Below are positions 36,888 through 48,464 of a stretch of 64,000 nucleotides of DNA, in pieces. A program made the position numbers and the translations under genes. The DNA lies in contig JAVHNS010000019.1 of assembly GCA_036872755.1 (NCBI GenBank), forward strand, positions 248,001 through 312,000, written 5' to 3'. The DNA comes from Orbilia blumenaviensis. Its lineage: Eukaryota; Ascomycota; Orbiliomycetes; Orbiliales; Orbiliaceae. Positions within the stretch are counted from its first letter, which is position 1; each line of letters starts with the position of its first letter. Under the pieces are notes generated by a model. It was not told the DNA's origin. It saw only the letters and a list, made by a program, of their open reading frames with translations, and searched no databases.

Positions 36888-38947
36888 TCACATGATAACA
36901 CAGTCTTTCTCGTCAGTGTTGGCATTTCCCGCTTTTTGCTTCTTGCCTTTGCTGAGTTTGTCGACGCTGCTGTGCATTGCCGCCTCGATCGTGCGTAGTC
37001 GTAGTTTCGCCCTCTCTTCTCCCTGCTCTGCGGCACGGACGTACCACATATTCGCACCGACCTCGTCTCGTATACAGCCGATTCCCATCTCGGTAAAGTA
37101 GCCAACAGTATAAGCTGCTTTAGCAAGGCCTAAAGAATGGGGAATGTTAGTGTTACATGAACTAGCAGTATCGACCCATGGATTTGGGGGGTGGTTAAGG
37201 ATTGTATGAAATTACCTCGATCAGCGGCTTTCATCGCCCAGGCATAAGCTTCAGCTTCATCTGGTTCGAGCAGAGGGGGGGCTCCAACGGTGTACCAAGC
37301 ACAGAGGGCCAATTGAGCAGGTGCAAATCCAAGCTCCGCCGCTCCGGTATAGTAATGAATACTCAAAGCAGCGTCTTGAGGACATTCCAAAGTTCCCTTC
37401 TCGTACGCCTCTCCCAATCTGTAGCTAGCTTCAGCATGGCCAAGTTCAGCAGCTTGTGCGTACAACTGGGCGGAGTAACCGGGATCCTTAAAGATATCCT
37501 TGTCGTCTCCAACTTCGTGCAACTTTCCCAATTCGAATGGTGCATTTGGATACTGGTAGTCAGCTGCTTCGGTGGCCCGTTTCAGCCATTTTAGCCCTTC
37601 CTTGTAGCCGTCTGCAATTCCGAGATCGCCTCTCAAACATGCCATTGCTAATCTTGTCATTGCTCCTGGGTGGTTTCGAGCGGCCGATGCTCTGTAAAAT
37701 TGAACGGACTTCAAGGGCTCTTTCTTAGTGCCCCAGCCGTATTCGTAATGGAGGGCAGCCCGATATCCGGATTCAGCATGACCATGCTTCGCAGCGGCGA
37801 CGAATAATGGGAAAGCCTTGTCCAAGTCTGGTTTCCCGTTGGTGAACAACCCGCTGCACAATGCGTCTGCCATGAAGTACTGGGCGTATGGGAAAGATCG
37901 ATCAGCGAGTCTTTGAAGAATCTGTCGTGCCTCCTTCAACAACCTGGCTCGTTTCCTGTCAGGCGCGAGTTCGACTTCCGAAGTTTGTGGCGACCTGCCC
38001 TTGGGTGCAGGGGATCTATCCCTGCCTGCGCTGCTTGGAGGGTGGTTCGGGGCATTCTCTAGGGACTGGGCGGCCGATATCAGGAAAACAGCGAATTCAT
38101 ATTGGATAGATGGGTCGTTGGTCTTCATTGCGTTCTGTCGATAAAGCTCAATAGTCTTCTCATGAGATAGCAACGAAGCATCCTTTCCAACAACTCCCTT
38201 GAGGTGGGAGTTATCGAAAGTATATACACCAGGAGCCTCTCCTTCACTCGATCTCCTACTATCGTTCGAGTATGCTGCAGAGTGAACTCTTGGAGCTGGA
38301 TGTCCCGGCGACCCTGTGCGACCACGGAACTCACCGTAAAATGAGTAGACTCCTGAATTGCCAGAGACTTTTCTTCTGTTGGGGGCTCGATCGTGAGGTG
38401 CGAGATGATTTGGGTTTATTGGTGGGTCCGAGTCTGTAGAGACGGGTGACTCCTGTGTATTACGTAGCTGGTCTTCATTGTACGACTCGAAGTGGGCGTA
38501 TTTCAAGGGAATGATTGCTGGTTCTGCATCTGCCTCGGCTGCTCCTGTCGATATTCCTCCATTTGTATCATTCCCACTGGATCGTGGCCTTATCGATGCA
38601 CCGAGGGTAAGGTCCAGATTTAGGGGTCCTGACTCTGATGACATGCGAGCATCATCAATGATCCCGGCTTGGGGGTGATGTACTTCCTGTGGGACTTGTG
38701 CTGTGTAGTGAGTGCGATATCCGGTTTCTCGGATAGGAGAATCCTTTTCGAGATTTGGTCGTTCACCAGAGTAGTCGACGACGTTTAACCGGCTCGGTTG
38801 CTGGTAGGTGGCGGTTTCTGTGGGACGTCCAACCATGTCGTCGTCAAGATAAGAATCTCTTGGTAGTCGAGGACTTAGAATTGGTGATGAAGCTCTCTTA
38901 GGGTCTCTACTCTCATCTCCCAGGGAGTATGGTGACACAGCAGTCAT
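36888..38947 (-). CDS. SKT5: Sel1-repeat activator of chitin synthase III (Skt5/Chs4 type)
   Basis: In yeast, Skt5/Chs4 binds and activates Chs3 and links it to the septin ring; prenylation at its C terminus helps membrane binding. Two exons on the minus strand (37216-38947, 36888-37129) give 657 residues. Residues 1-270 are Ser/Pro-rich and probably disordered, with scattered basic motifs. Residues about 315-625 hold at least six Sel1-type helical repeats (AAKHGHAESGYRAALHYEYGW, AAELGHAEASYRLGEAYEKG, AAELGFAPAQLALCAWY, then one formed across the splice junction, GLAKAAYTVGYFTEMGIG). The last exon ends in a Lys-rich stretch and CVIM, a farnesyl-type CaaX box as in yeast Chs4. Without splicing, the frame would end in an unrelated hydrophobic tail lacking the last repeat and CaaX box. 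The chitin synthase and a Pfa4-type gene lie 9.5-16 kb to the right. Confidence 0.9.
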
Positions 38948-41900
38948 TTCTTTACCAGCTGTGTGCTTTCCTTAGAGATCCAGGCCGTCGAGCGAAAAGG
39001 GACAAGCCGAGAGAGGAAGAGGGAGGACGAGGAGAAGAGAGAGAGAGTATCCAATTGACGGTTGAAACGAATGTGAGTATAGAAGTTTCCTGGTCTTCTT
39101 TCGAATATGCAGATGGAGACGTAGGTGTCGATAACTCTCGCGAGATCGTCGAGATGATGCCGAAAGAAGGTGGGTGGGAGGGACCGTCAAATCAAGGGCT
39201 GCGAGGGGTTTGGCTGTTCGAAAACGAATGGATGCGGGTCGGGGGCGCTAATATATATAAAAACCGACGGGAGCGTCTATAAAAACGAGCGAGGTTGCGA
39301 AGCTCAAAAGTGCAGCTGGTAGAAATTCTGATGTCGTCGTCTTTTCGTCGTCGAGAATCTCCACACCGCAGACTAGAAGACTGTGATTGACTACCTAGAC
39401 GGGGTCCACGTTGGCACAAAATGCGTCTATGCAAGGGAGCTCGGAGCCAAAGGGATATAGCCGGCCAGGGGGGTGGGCAGGACGCTGCATATATCGGCCT
39501 GGCCTGTCAACTTTTGGAATTCCGCCCCCTCGAACAAGAAAAAATAAAAATAAAAAAATAAAGTAAAATAAAAAGTAGAAAATAGAAATATAGAAATATA
39601 GAAGGAAAGAGAGGAAGGAGCCTGCGGGTGCGACTCGACTGGCAATGGAAGTGGGATCTTGGATCTTGGTATCCACAGTACACTAGTACTGGCAATGGAT
39701 TAGAATTATAAGATGACGCTTCCTGCTCTTTCTCTCTCTGTCTGTCTTTCCCTGCGCCGATGCGTATTGTATAATTCTCCACAAACGAAGGGCTCCTTTC
39801 CCGGGCGGGCTTAATTGGATCGATTCGATCGAAGGTCTGTCCTGTTTAAAAAAAAAAAGTGCCAAACTGCCTCTGGCGAAGTTTTCTGGAAGGCCGGAGA
39901 GATCGAACTGCGAAACAACACAGCGGCGGTTTATTAGGGTGTAACGTCGTCTTTGGCTGCAGGTGGTCTATAATTAAAAAAGAAATCCCAGCTATAGCTG
40001 CCAGACACGCCGCTTAATGGGAGAGGGAAGTTGTGAGGGAAGATGTCCGAATGTCTGTACAAGAGTATCTTCAAGGGAAAACCAAAAGAGTGGGATCGAG
40101 CGGAAACAGCTGTGGTTTCTTGTGGCTGGAAGTGGAAGGAACAAGGCCCAGATGATTGAGACGGGGCAGCTAGCAGCTATTCCGGGAAGGAGGCCTAACT
40201 ACGACGCGAACGAATTCGAACGAACGGAATAGCAAAATGGGGGGAAGGATTGATGCTAAAATTCGACTGACCGAGGTGGGATCGCAATGGGGCTTTCTTT
40301 TGGTCTTGGTGCTAAACCATGCAAGCAGGCAAGCTTCATGTATGGACAGGTATGGATGGACCTGCGACTCCACCCGGTGCGGCGAGACCTAGTGATCTAT
40401 GACGACGGAAAGGGCAAACATCAACAGTCGAAGCCTCCTCTCCTCTCTCTTTTTTCTTTGTATGAATGTATGCATATGGGTGTGTCTCTCTCTTAGTTCA
40501 TATGTATGCACATTACGCAGTAATCTATACCCCCTCAAAAGTGGAGGCAAGGAGGGATGTGATAGCGATGCGTATACAATAAATTGGGGATATGACCAGG
40601 AGAGACCCTTTCAATGTACCGGTACATGGCCATGTACATGCTTGACATACTACCCATCTTTGGCGAGCAGCCGGGATGCTACTTCATGGCGGTGAGGGAT
40701 AAGGGGGTTATGTGCTTCCAACAGCAGCCTGGGCCTTGCGTAATATCGATGACAAAGACACAAGAGTCTCTGATTCTTCAGACGGAAAGCCACTTGTGAA
40801 TCGGATTCGAATAATCTAAAATTGATTGCATATTGATGCTTCTTTTTTTTCCAGGTTCCACCCTGGCAGGTCTCAACTTTGAAGACTCAGACGTCTACGA
40901 CAGAATCGCATCGAAGTCCGCCTGCGGGTGCGCCGGCAAGCATGACTGATTGAGCTCTCCGTCGCAAGTATACAAAAATACAAATAGCCTTCGGATAACA
41001 TGCCTTCGATATGGCGGAATCTTGAAAAGTTTTTTCTACTTTGAGACTTTAGGTCCTCAGGTGCTCTTTAGACGGCTTGTTGAACAGGCATTTTTCGTGG
41101 GCCCGGAGCCCGCTAACCTCTTAATGCCCTGCATACTAAAGCAAGGTTGTTTTGGTTGCACTTTTGTTTGGTTTGGTTTGGAGCAGACAAGCTTCGTCTG
41201 ATTAATCATGGATCGCGCATTCATCGAGTGTTCTTGCTTCGTTGAACCGTCACAAAAAAATTTCATGTCGCCGGCACCGCGCCATGCATGGCCAAGCCGC
41301 CACCCTTGCGGAGAACAGGAGGAGGAAAGAGGAGAAAAAAAGGAAATAACGCAATCGGGCGTGTCAATGAGTTGCTTCCAAAAAAGGTGAACAAATGTGG
41401 AGTAAAGGCATTTACGTCGGGGAGCCGCTCGAGCTTGCATTGATGGCATTCCCTTCGTTGCCGGCCATTACATCGGCAATCTTTCGCTATTTTGACCCGA
41501 GTCGAAACTTGCTCTGATGATCGATCACATTTTTTTTGCCTCGCAGCGCCAAAGGAATGACATGACGGTGATTGTCCAGCCTCGCCGAAGCAATTGGGAC
41601 CTTCGGGATGGCAATTTTAAAGTTGACGCTGGGTCTGAGCTAGAGCGACCTTGGGAGTGAATCTCCGCACCGAGTCCCTTTCGCTGACAGCCGACAGGAC
41701 GGATGCTGACGCTTTTCTGGCTGTTAGAACCCCGCACAAACAGGTGAACAAGGGCCTTGAAATTGGTTCCACCAATTAAGGATTGCATGCATGTCAGTTA
41801 CTACGCTGACAGTCCCACTGAGATCCATGCCATGGACACCAGATCTCCTTTCCAGCGATCTCTCAAATCGCCAATAAAAAATATAAAAAAATAATGTATA

Positions 41901-44855
41901 TATGAATTTTATGGCGTCGAGAGTGTGTGTTCACTTAAAATGATATTTAAAATGACGAGAGAAGGTTCTAAAAAGCCTCTAGGGCCATTCCAATGTAGTT
42001 GTTAAAAAGGTCTCAACCGGAAACGATTTGTTCAAAGGAATTTTCCGCCCTCCAGTCACCTTGTTTAGCAGGGCGCACGCGAAATAGGGCAATATCAGAG
42101 ACCCGTCGGGAGAAAATGTCGCCACTTCAGAAAAAGAGACAATTTACGAAAAATTTCTAACCTGTGGGATGCAGACGACGTGTGATCTCCTCGCCGCCAG
42201 TCATTCGCTGAATTATTGAAGGCCTTGCACTACTCCAACATCTGCCCCCAGAAAAAAAGGTTACGGCCGAGTTCCAACCCCGAACATTCCCACTCGTATT
42301 AAAGGGGGATTTTTCCCTCCCCCTTTTATCCAGTTTTCCCGCCCGCCGCCTGCCAACCTCAATTGTCAAGTATTTCAAGAGTTTTTCGAGATCCACATTA
42401 TTAATGCTGTGTCCTTTTTAGTACCTCTCTTGTCATCTTGGGACTAACTTGCTTTCGTTTCAGAAGCCGATGGGAAATAATCAATAAACATTTGTGCAAT
42501 AAATCGAAATTGGGATGTTTAAAAGGAAATGGCAGAGTAGCATCCAGACCAGGCAGGAGTTATAGGGCATCGACACGGGGCCTGCTGCATGGAAATTCGA
42601 GATGTTCGATTCTCGGGTCATACCTTAAAGCGCGAATAGGAGAATTTTTTACTATCAGAACTCGTGAACAACTGACGTATGCCAACCATGCTTATCTTCC
42701 GATCGAGACTGGAACAATGGATCCGTCGCTCGCTGGTGTCAGGTGAAAATTCAAGGTTTCGCTGGAATAGATGAACAACGGGAGGAGAAAAAAAAAAAAA
42801 AAAAAGGCTCACAGCCAAACCATTGAACACCTTCGTATTTGCTTTTGGCCAACCCTTTTTAACGTTTGGTGCAACCCTGCTTTATTAGGAGAGCTAAGAA
42901 TAGCAGCCTCGAATCCGCATTTCAAGAAGAAAAATAGAATAAAAAAAAAACTGTGTTGCATTTTGAGCCTGGGTCCGTGTTGTTCATCTGACCATACTTC
43001 AAGGTTCCGTCATTGGCATCTGTCGTATTAGCACCAGCGCATCTAGTTGCCGTGACTTTGATGGGTGTGGGAAAGCAAATAAGATGCGGTGGTGGATTTT
43101 AGGCGATAGCTCCGCGGTTTTATAGCCGTCTAACCATTTTATAGCAGCTGTCAGGTTAGACATATAACGAAAAGCCAACCGGTTTTGTTGACGGGCTGTT
43201 TTCTCTCGTCCGAAGCCTTTGAAGGAGCGCACTAACAAGCATCCAGTGGGGCAGCCCGATTAGCTTGGCCGGGGCGTGTTCGGTGCAAAAAATAGACGAA
43301 TCCAGTTCGAAACCAGCGAGAGGCGGTTGATTTTCGTATCGATAGCGGGAGAACGACAGTTTGTTGCATGAATAACGCCCGCAGACGGCGGGACCACCTT
43401 GCATAAGATTTTGGGGTGGTCCTTGCCTGAATGGCATTCTCGACATTTCTGTTAATTAAGTGGCAGTCAGAAAATAACTACCGCAGTGCACTCACTCGTT
43501 TATATGGATTTGCCGGGGATGTAAGGTAGGTTATTGTTTACCTGATGGAGACAGATCACAAAAGTTGGGGAGTACGATCTGCAGCCTGTGCGCGATAATT
43601 GTATACCAAGCCTCCTGCTTTGGAATTGAGAACGCCACCACTTATGCATTCCCATCATGCACCAGCTCGATCTCCAATTCAACAAAAACCTAAAGGGTTT
43701 TCTAAAGAGAATCAATATTAATACAAGGTTTTGGGAGCTCTAAGCTAATGGTTAGTACTTTCAATGTACTTGTTGATAGTAGGTCGGATTAGTGATAGTG
43801 CTACGGCTGACAATTTGGATTTCAATTTGTGTACTCTGGAATGCATGGGCTGAAGCCGGGCATCGATAGCGTAGGGCTGATTCTGAAGCTAAGCAATTGC
43901 GAATGCGATTGCCGTCCCCAAAGACATAAAACATAAAACATGTTTCTCTGGGAATATAAGTATATACGTATTCGATGTATTCGATGTACCCTCGGTGTAC
44001 ACGATAGCTTTCGGGATCACAGCCATGATTTCTCGATGACGGCGAGTCCCAAAGACCATCGAGACCCACAAGGCGGCTTAAAAGATAGGAGGCTGGAAAT
44101 GAGAGCCAAGATCCAAAGCGGGATACCAACCTTGAGCCGCAGCTGATTGGCAAGCTGGACGGGGATGTGCACACACACCACAAGCACTTCTATGACAAAC
44201 ATATCCGTTCTACAAAGCCAGACGGCACAGCACCTCGCATCTTCTGTGCGAGGAACCTGAGTAATTGTGTTCCCCAAAACTTGGAGCCCGATGATTCCAA
44301 ATGTATGCATATGGGGAACCCGGCTGGGAGGTTCTCAGACCGAATACAGAAGGATGTCTCTCGCCTTCGAAATCACATCTCGCAAACCTGATGCATGTGG
44401 GCAGGCGGAGCAAGGCGTGGCTCCCTGTCGGGTTTTACGAGCGTTGTGTTGGAGATAGCTAATAGTAGCCTCCACTAAAAAAGCTCGGCATGCATATGGC
44501 CATGCTCTAACCGTCAGCAAAAGCACATTCGGACATTCAGCCCGCCAGCGCAGGTGCCCGTACTTATTCGGATTCAGCAAGTGCTGACCAGCTGGAGGAC
44601 GTACTGTTGACAATCTTGGGAAAATCCTTTCTGATACTTATTATCTAAGGTCCCTGACCTGTGCTGACCATCCTTTCCCTTACCTTCTTACTCTCGTAAG
44701 CAGACTGCTCTTGCATTTATTTGTTCAAAGGCAGCGTCGGAATCGACTAGTCGAAGCATCCACATTTCTTTTCACTCTCTCTCGGTAGTTTGCCTTATAG
44801 GTTGGATTTTGGCTTATCATTTTTTGCAAGAAAAACGTTTAAACCTGTATTCAAA
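38948..44855. other. gene-poor 5.9 kb region
   Basis: No gene could be supported on either strand. The first 400 bases are the SKT5-like gene's upstream region (GA-rich leader; TATATATAAAAA near 39250 and CTATAAAAAC near 39277). Later parts hold an AAAATA-rich tract (39540-39600), an A run (42788-42805) and unique DNA with frames under about 140 codons. The last 150 bases are CT-rich before the next start codon. Confidence 0.6.
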
Positions 44856-46101
44856 ATGTTGATGCATCGCGTTGAATCCTCGAACCCGTTCTTGGCCCGT
44901 CGTCAAGATTCGATGACTCCAGTCCGAGGAGCCTGCCCAAATGGAGGACAATGGTACGCGTGTAGTGCGCAGACGTCTGGCTTCGTTGGATGTTGCACCA
45001 GTAACCCTTGCACGTCAACTGGTTGTGTCGCTGGTAATTTGAGAGGTGCTTCTCTGGGAGATATCCCATTCAACACTACTCCCGACCAAAGTATGTTCAC
45101 TCATGGATCGATATATATATATTGGATAACCAAACGACTGTGGAACTTCAAACTAACGATTGGATAATAGGTTGTCTGGCTGGTGGTGATTTCTACACTT
45201 GCGTCGGGCCACCTCCATTCTGGGGATGTTGCAAGTCTAACCCGTGTGCAAGTGGAGTTGGATGCCCACAGTCGGATCTGTTGCCAGCATCTCTTATCGC
45301 GAATGCTGATAACCCGTTCAAGACGCCTAGTGCAACCCAGTCCTCTTCGCCATCTAATGGTGGTGATGATGATGATGGCACACCGACTGGTGCAATCGTT
45401 GGAGGTGTCGTTGGAGGTGTTTTGGGTCTTGCTTTGATCTGTGTTCTCATCTGGTATCTTCGACGAAAGAAGCAGACTGATAAAACGGAGGCTCCAACTG
45501 TGCCCATGGCTTTCAATCCCCATAGCCAGCAGGCCGATCCTGCTTCGAACGTCCCTCTTACCTACCCTGAAGTCGTTGATCACTATGGTATGTTTAAAAA
45601 CAATTCGTTGATATGCATATACCCAAAGTTTCAAGGCCACAAAGCTAATGGATCATGACAGCTGGCACATCACCACAACCAACAAAGCAAAACTTCCCAC
45701 CATCTGCCTTCACCTCGCCAGCTCTACCGCAGTACAGCGACAGGAGAGCGTCGCACGAGCTTGGAGGTGGTGGAGCCTACAATCCAGGATACATTAGTCC
45801 GATGAACAGCCCCGGTTTCCAGGACCATCAGCAAGGATCACGCCCTATGTCATATGAACTTCACGGAACAGGTAGCCCAGGCATGCCACCAAAGGCGAGC
45901 ATGCATGCGCCATCGATTATGTCCACCGCGGTTTCTGAACTTCCCGCCGAGGATATGAGGTTTTCGCAGGTTTCCAGCAATATGCGATACAGCGGACAGC
46001 CACCATCCAGCCCGCCACCACCCCCACCGAACAACGAAGGTAGCGGAGCCGGATTGGGTTTGACGATGCCCGGAAGTTCAGAAGAACGACCAACAAATTA
46101 A
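44856..46101 (+). CDS. single-pass surface protein with two Cys-rich repeats
   Basis: Three exons (44856-45090, 45171-45587, 45662-46101) give 363 residues. The N-terminal part has no signal peptide but carries two copies of a Cys-rich unit (residues about 28-66 and 80-117) with the pattern Cys, W/F-Y-x-C, GCC-x-SNPC, GC, L-x-A-S-L. A hydrophobic helix (about 150-173) is flanked by Asp-rich residues before and RRKK after, so the Cys units should face outside and the tail the cytosol. The tail of roughly 185 residues is rich in Pro, Ser and Gly, with a poly-proline run near the end that could bind SH3 or WW domains. Tandem Cys units, one helix and a disordered tail resemble the layout of fungal wall sensors such as WSC proteins, but the Cys pattern is not the WSC domain. 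Function unknown; it lies between the Skt5-like gene and the chitin synthase. Confidence 0.8.
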
Positions 46102-48464
46102 AGCGTCAACGATAGAAATGAATGAAGGTTGTTCTTTTCTGTATTCTATGACCATAGATCACCGTATTGCTTCTTAATCGTTGCATTTTACTGTTTCTTC
46201 TTCGATCTTCCGCCTCCATGCCTCCCTTCCGGATCCACTTGCTCCAACATTTAGGACAACGGCGTATATATTTTGGGTGTTATGTCTTTTCTTCTCCTCT
46301 ATAATCCCCCTTTTATGATAATGTAATTACTACTTTTTTTTTTATAATTTTTTCTTTCTTTCTATGTATGGAGAGGAGGGGACGGTCTTTATATACATAC
46401 TATAGCACGAACAAAAATATACACATCAGATGAACAATCAATTCCTTATAAAGTATTGGTATATTCTATCACTCGATAAACTAAGCAATCAATTAGGCAG
46501 GCCCAGGCCGGCCAGCTCCACAGCCTGTGTTGTATTTGTGACGATTAGTTGGAGCGATGTTACCTGCGGAATGCTACATAGAAGTGGGACATGGCATGTA
46601 TTTCTGGAACAACCCGATGCACTAATCCGACGTGCGATGGATCCAGTAAATCAGATACCAGGAAATTCTTTAGCCCGGTTTGGTAGAACCAAGCTTCGAC
46701 GGATATTCCGTCATGTTGGGATTTTTTATTTTTTCGACGAGACAAAAAACAAAAAACAAAAAAAAAAGGTTGGAACGGGTTGTACCAGTACCAGCTACAT
46801 GTCGAACGATATGTGCAGGGGAGGGAAAGAGGTAGAAGGAGGGTGCTATTTTGCGTAGGCGAGAAATACGAACCCCTGAGGCCAATCTATTCCTGGAACG
46901 TTGGCCGCTCGGTGGGAAGCTTAAAGGGGGGGTTAATCGAGGAAGGGGAGGTTACCTCACAGCTGCCATTTTGCCTGCGACAGCGTCCCGTACATATTAC
47001 TGAGTACCTAATTACCTGTCTGTTTTGTATGGGCAATGTACGAGTCTGTAGTCCAGACGGGACCATGTGGTCGACCGGGGAGAGAATTCGCAGGAATGAG
47101 CAGGTCTCTTTGGATAATACCCGCAGTAGCGGGCGTGGGGACAAATGGGAAATGCAAATAGGAAGAGAGAGAAAGGGAAAAAAAAAAAATGGCGTGAAAA
47201 TTCTTCCCATTGTCGTCGACAAACTGCCCCTTATTTTACCTGCACTTGCTTGCTTATGAGCATGCATAGGTGCAATGTTTGCATCGACAGAATAGAGAGA
47301 GTACTGGAGACTCCTTGCATGACAATAGAGTACCAAGTAGTGCACCGTATTGCGCGGACAGCAAAGGAACAGGTACTTACCTCGAGGGTACATGTAACAT
47401 CAGAAAAAAACGAGTCGGGTTTGAGTGGTTGTCCTGCCAGTTAACTGGTGTGGGTGTGTGGTGACCCGGGCTGTGCGTTGCTCTTGGTAACCCTTTTTTC
47501 CTGGATGTCTCCCAGCCAAAACTGGGTTTTCTTCCTTTTCCTTCTCAGCATCAAATCCACTCGCTCGCATTCGCCCAAAAAAAACACAGCACAGGCTGGC
47601 AGGCTCAACGACGTCGGTCGTCTCTGCTTGTTGACATTCATTCGTTTGATACATTTAACCTCTTCTGTCGTTTAATATAATTATATTCCTGTAGTGGTTG
47701 TAGCTGAGCATCTTGCATTTGCATTTGGTTTCTTTCTCTATCCATTCTCCTGCGCATTTTACATTCCTCTCTATTTTCTTCGTCCATTTGCAGCGAGCAA
47801 GCTGAAGCTCACCCAGCTTAGCACCACCATATCACCGCCACCACTATATACTTCCTATCACCATCATCATCATTATATATTATCCTGGTACATATCTGCT
47901 ATACCATATCCATGCCATCTACGACTTCGATGCTTCTCCTTTGAGTCCCCGCCGAGCCTTCCAGACTGCCTGCCAGTTTCCGGTCCAAAACGCTTGCCAG
48001 GACAAAAATAGAAGGAATAAACCGCCATCGCGTTAGACGACGTATTATCGCCTGCATTGTGCCTGCATTGCCCCTAACTGTCTGTCTCCCACCACAACCA
48101 GATCGACGGCCAGACTGACAGGCTCCATCGCCATTCCTTCCACTTCTCCAACCATCGTCAAAGGGTTCCTTGTTTTTTCTCTCTCTTTCTTTCTTCTTGA
48201 ATCCTGCTTTTGCTTCTGCTTCTCAACCTCCTAGCAGAAGTGTTTCAAGATCCGTACCTCAGGGGCTTCCATTCAACAAATCCACGCCATCTCTAATTAT
48301 TACCACAACCATTCTCCTCCCTCTTTCTCTCTATATCCCTCCCTCCATCTCTTTCGCTCTCCTTTCTACATCCCGACATTTCCTTCGCCGAAAATAATAA
48401 TAATTCACAACTGGTTTCATCTCTCTCTTGAAGGCTAGTATTCTAGCCTCATACTCACTTTATC
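46102..48464. other. intergenic, chitin synthase promoter and long leader
   Basis: No protein gene seen in 2.3 kb. The final 800 bases (about 47650-48464) are strongly CT-rich with CCACCA/CATCATCAT repeats and look like a long 5' untranslated leader with several short upstream ATGs, as is common for wall-synthesis genes. An AAAC/A-rich tract lies at 46743-46768. Confidence 0.55.

Noticed and set aside
39249..39282. Plus-strand TATA-like sequences upstream of the Skt5-like gene
   Set aside because: They point away from the minus-strand gene and no plus-strand gene follows within several kb, so they were not called as promoters.
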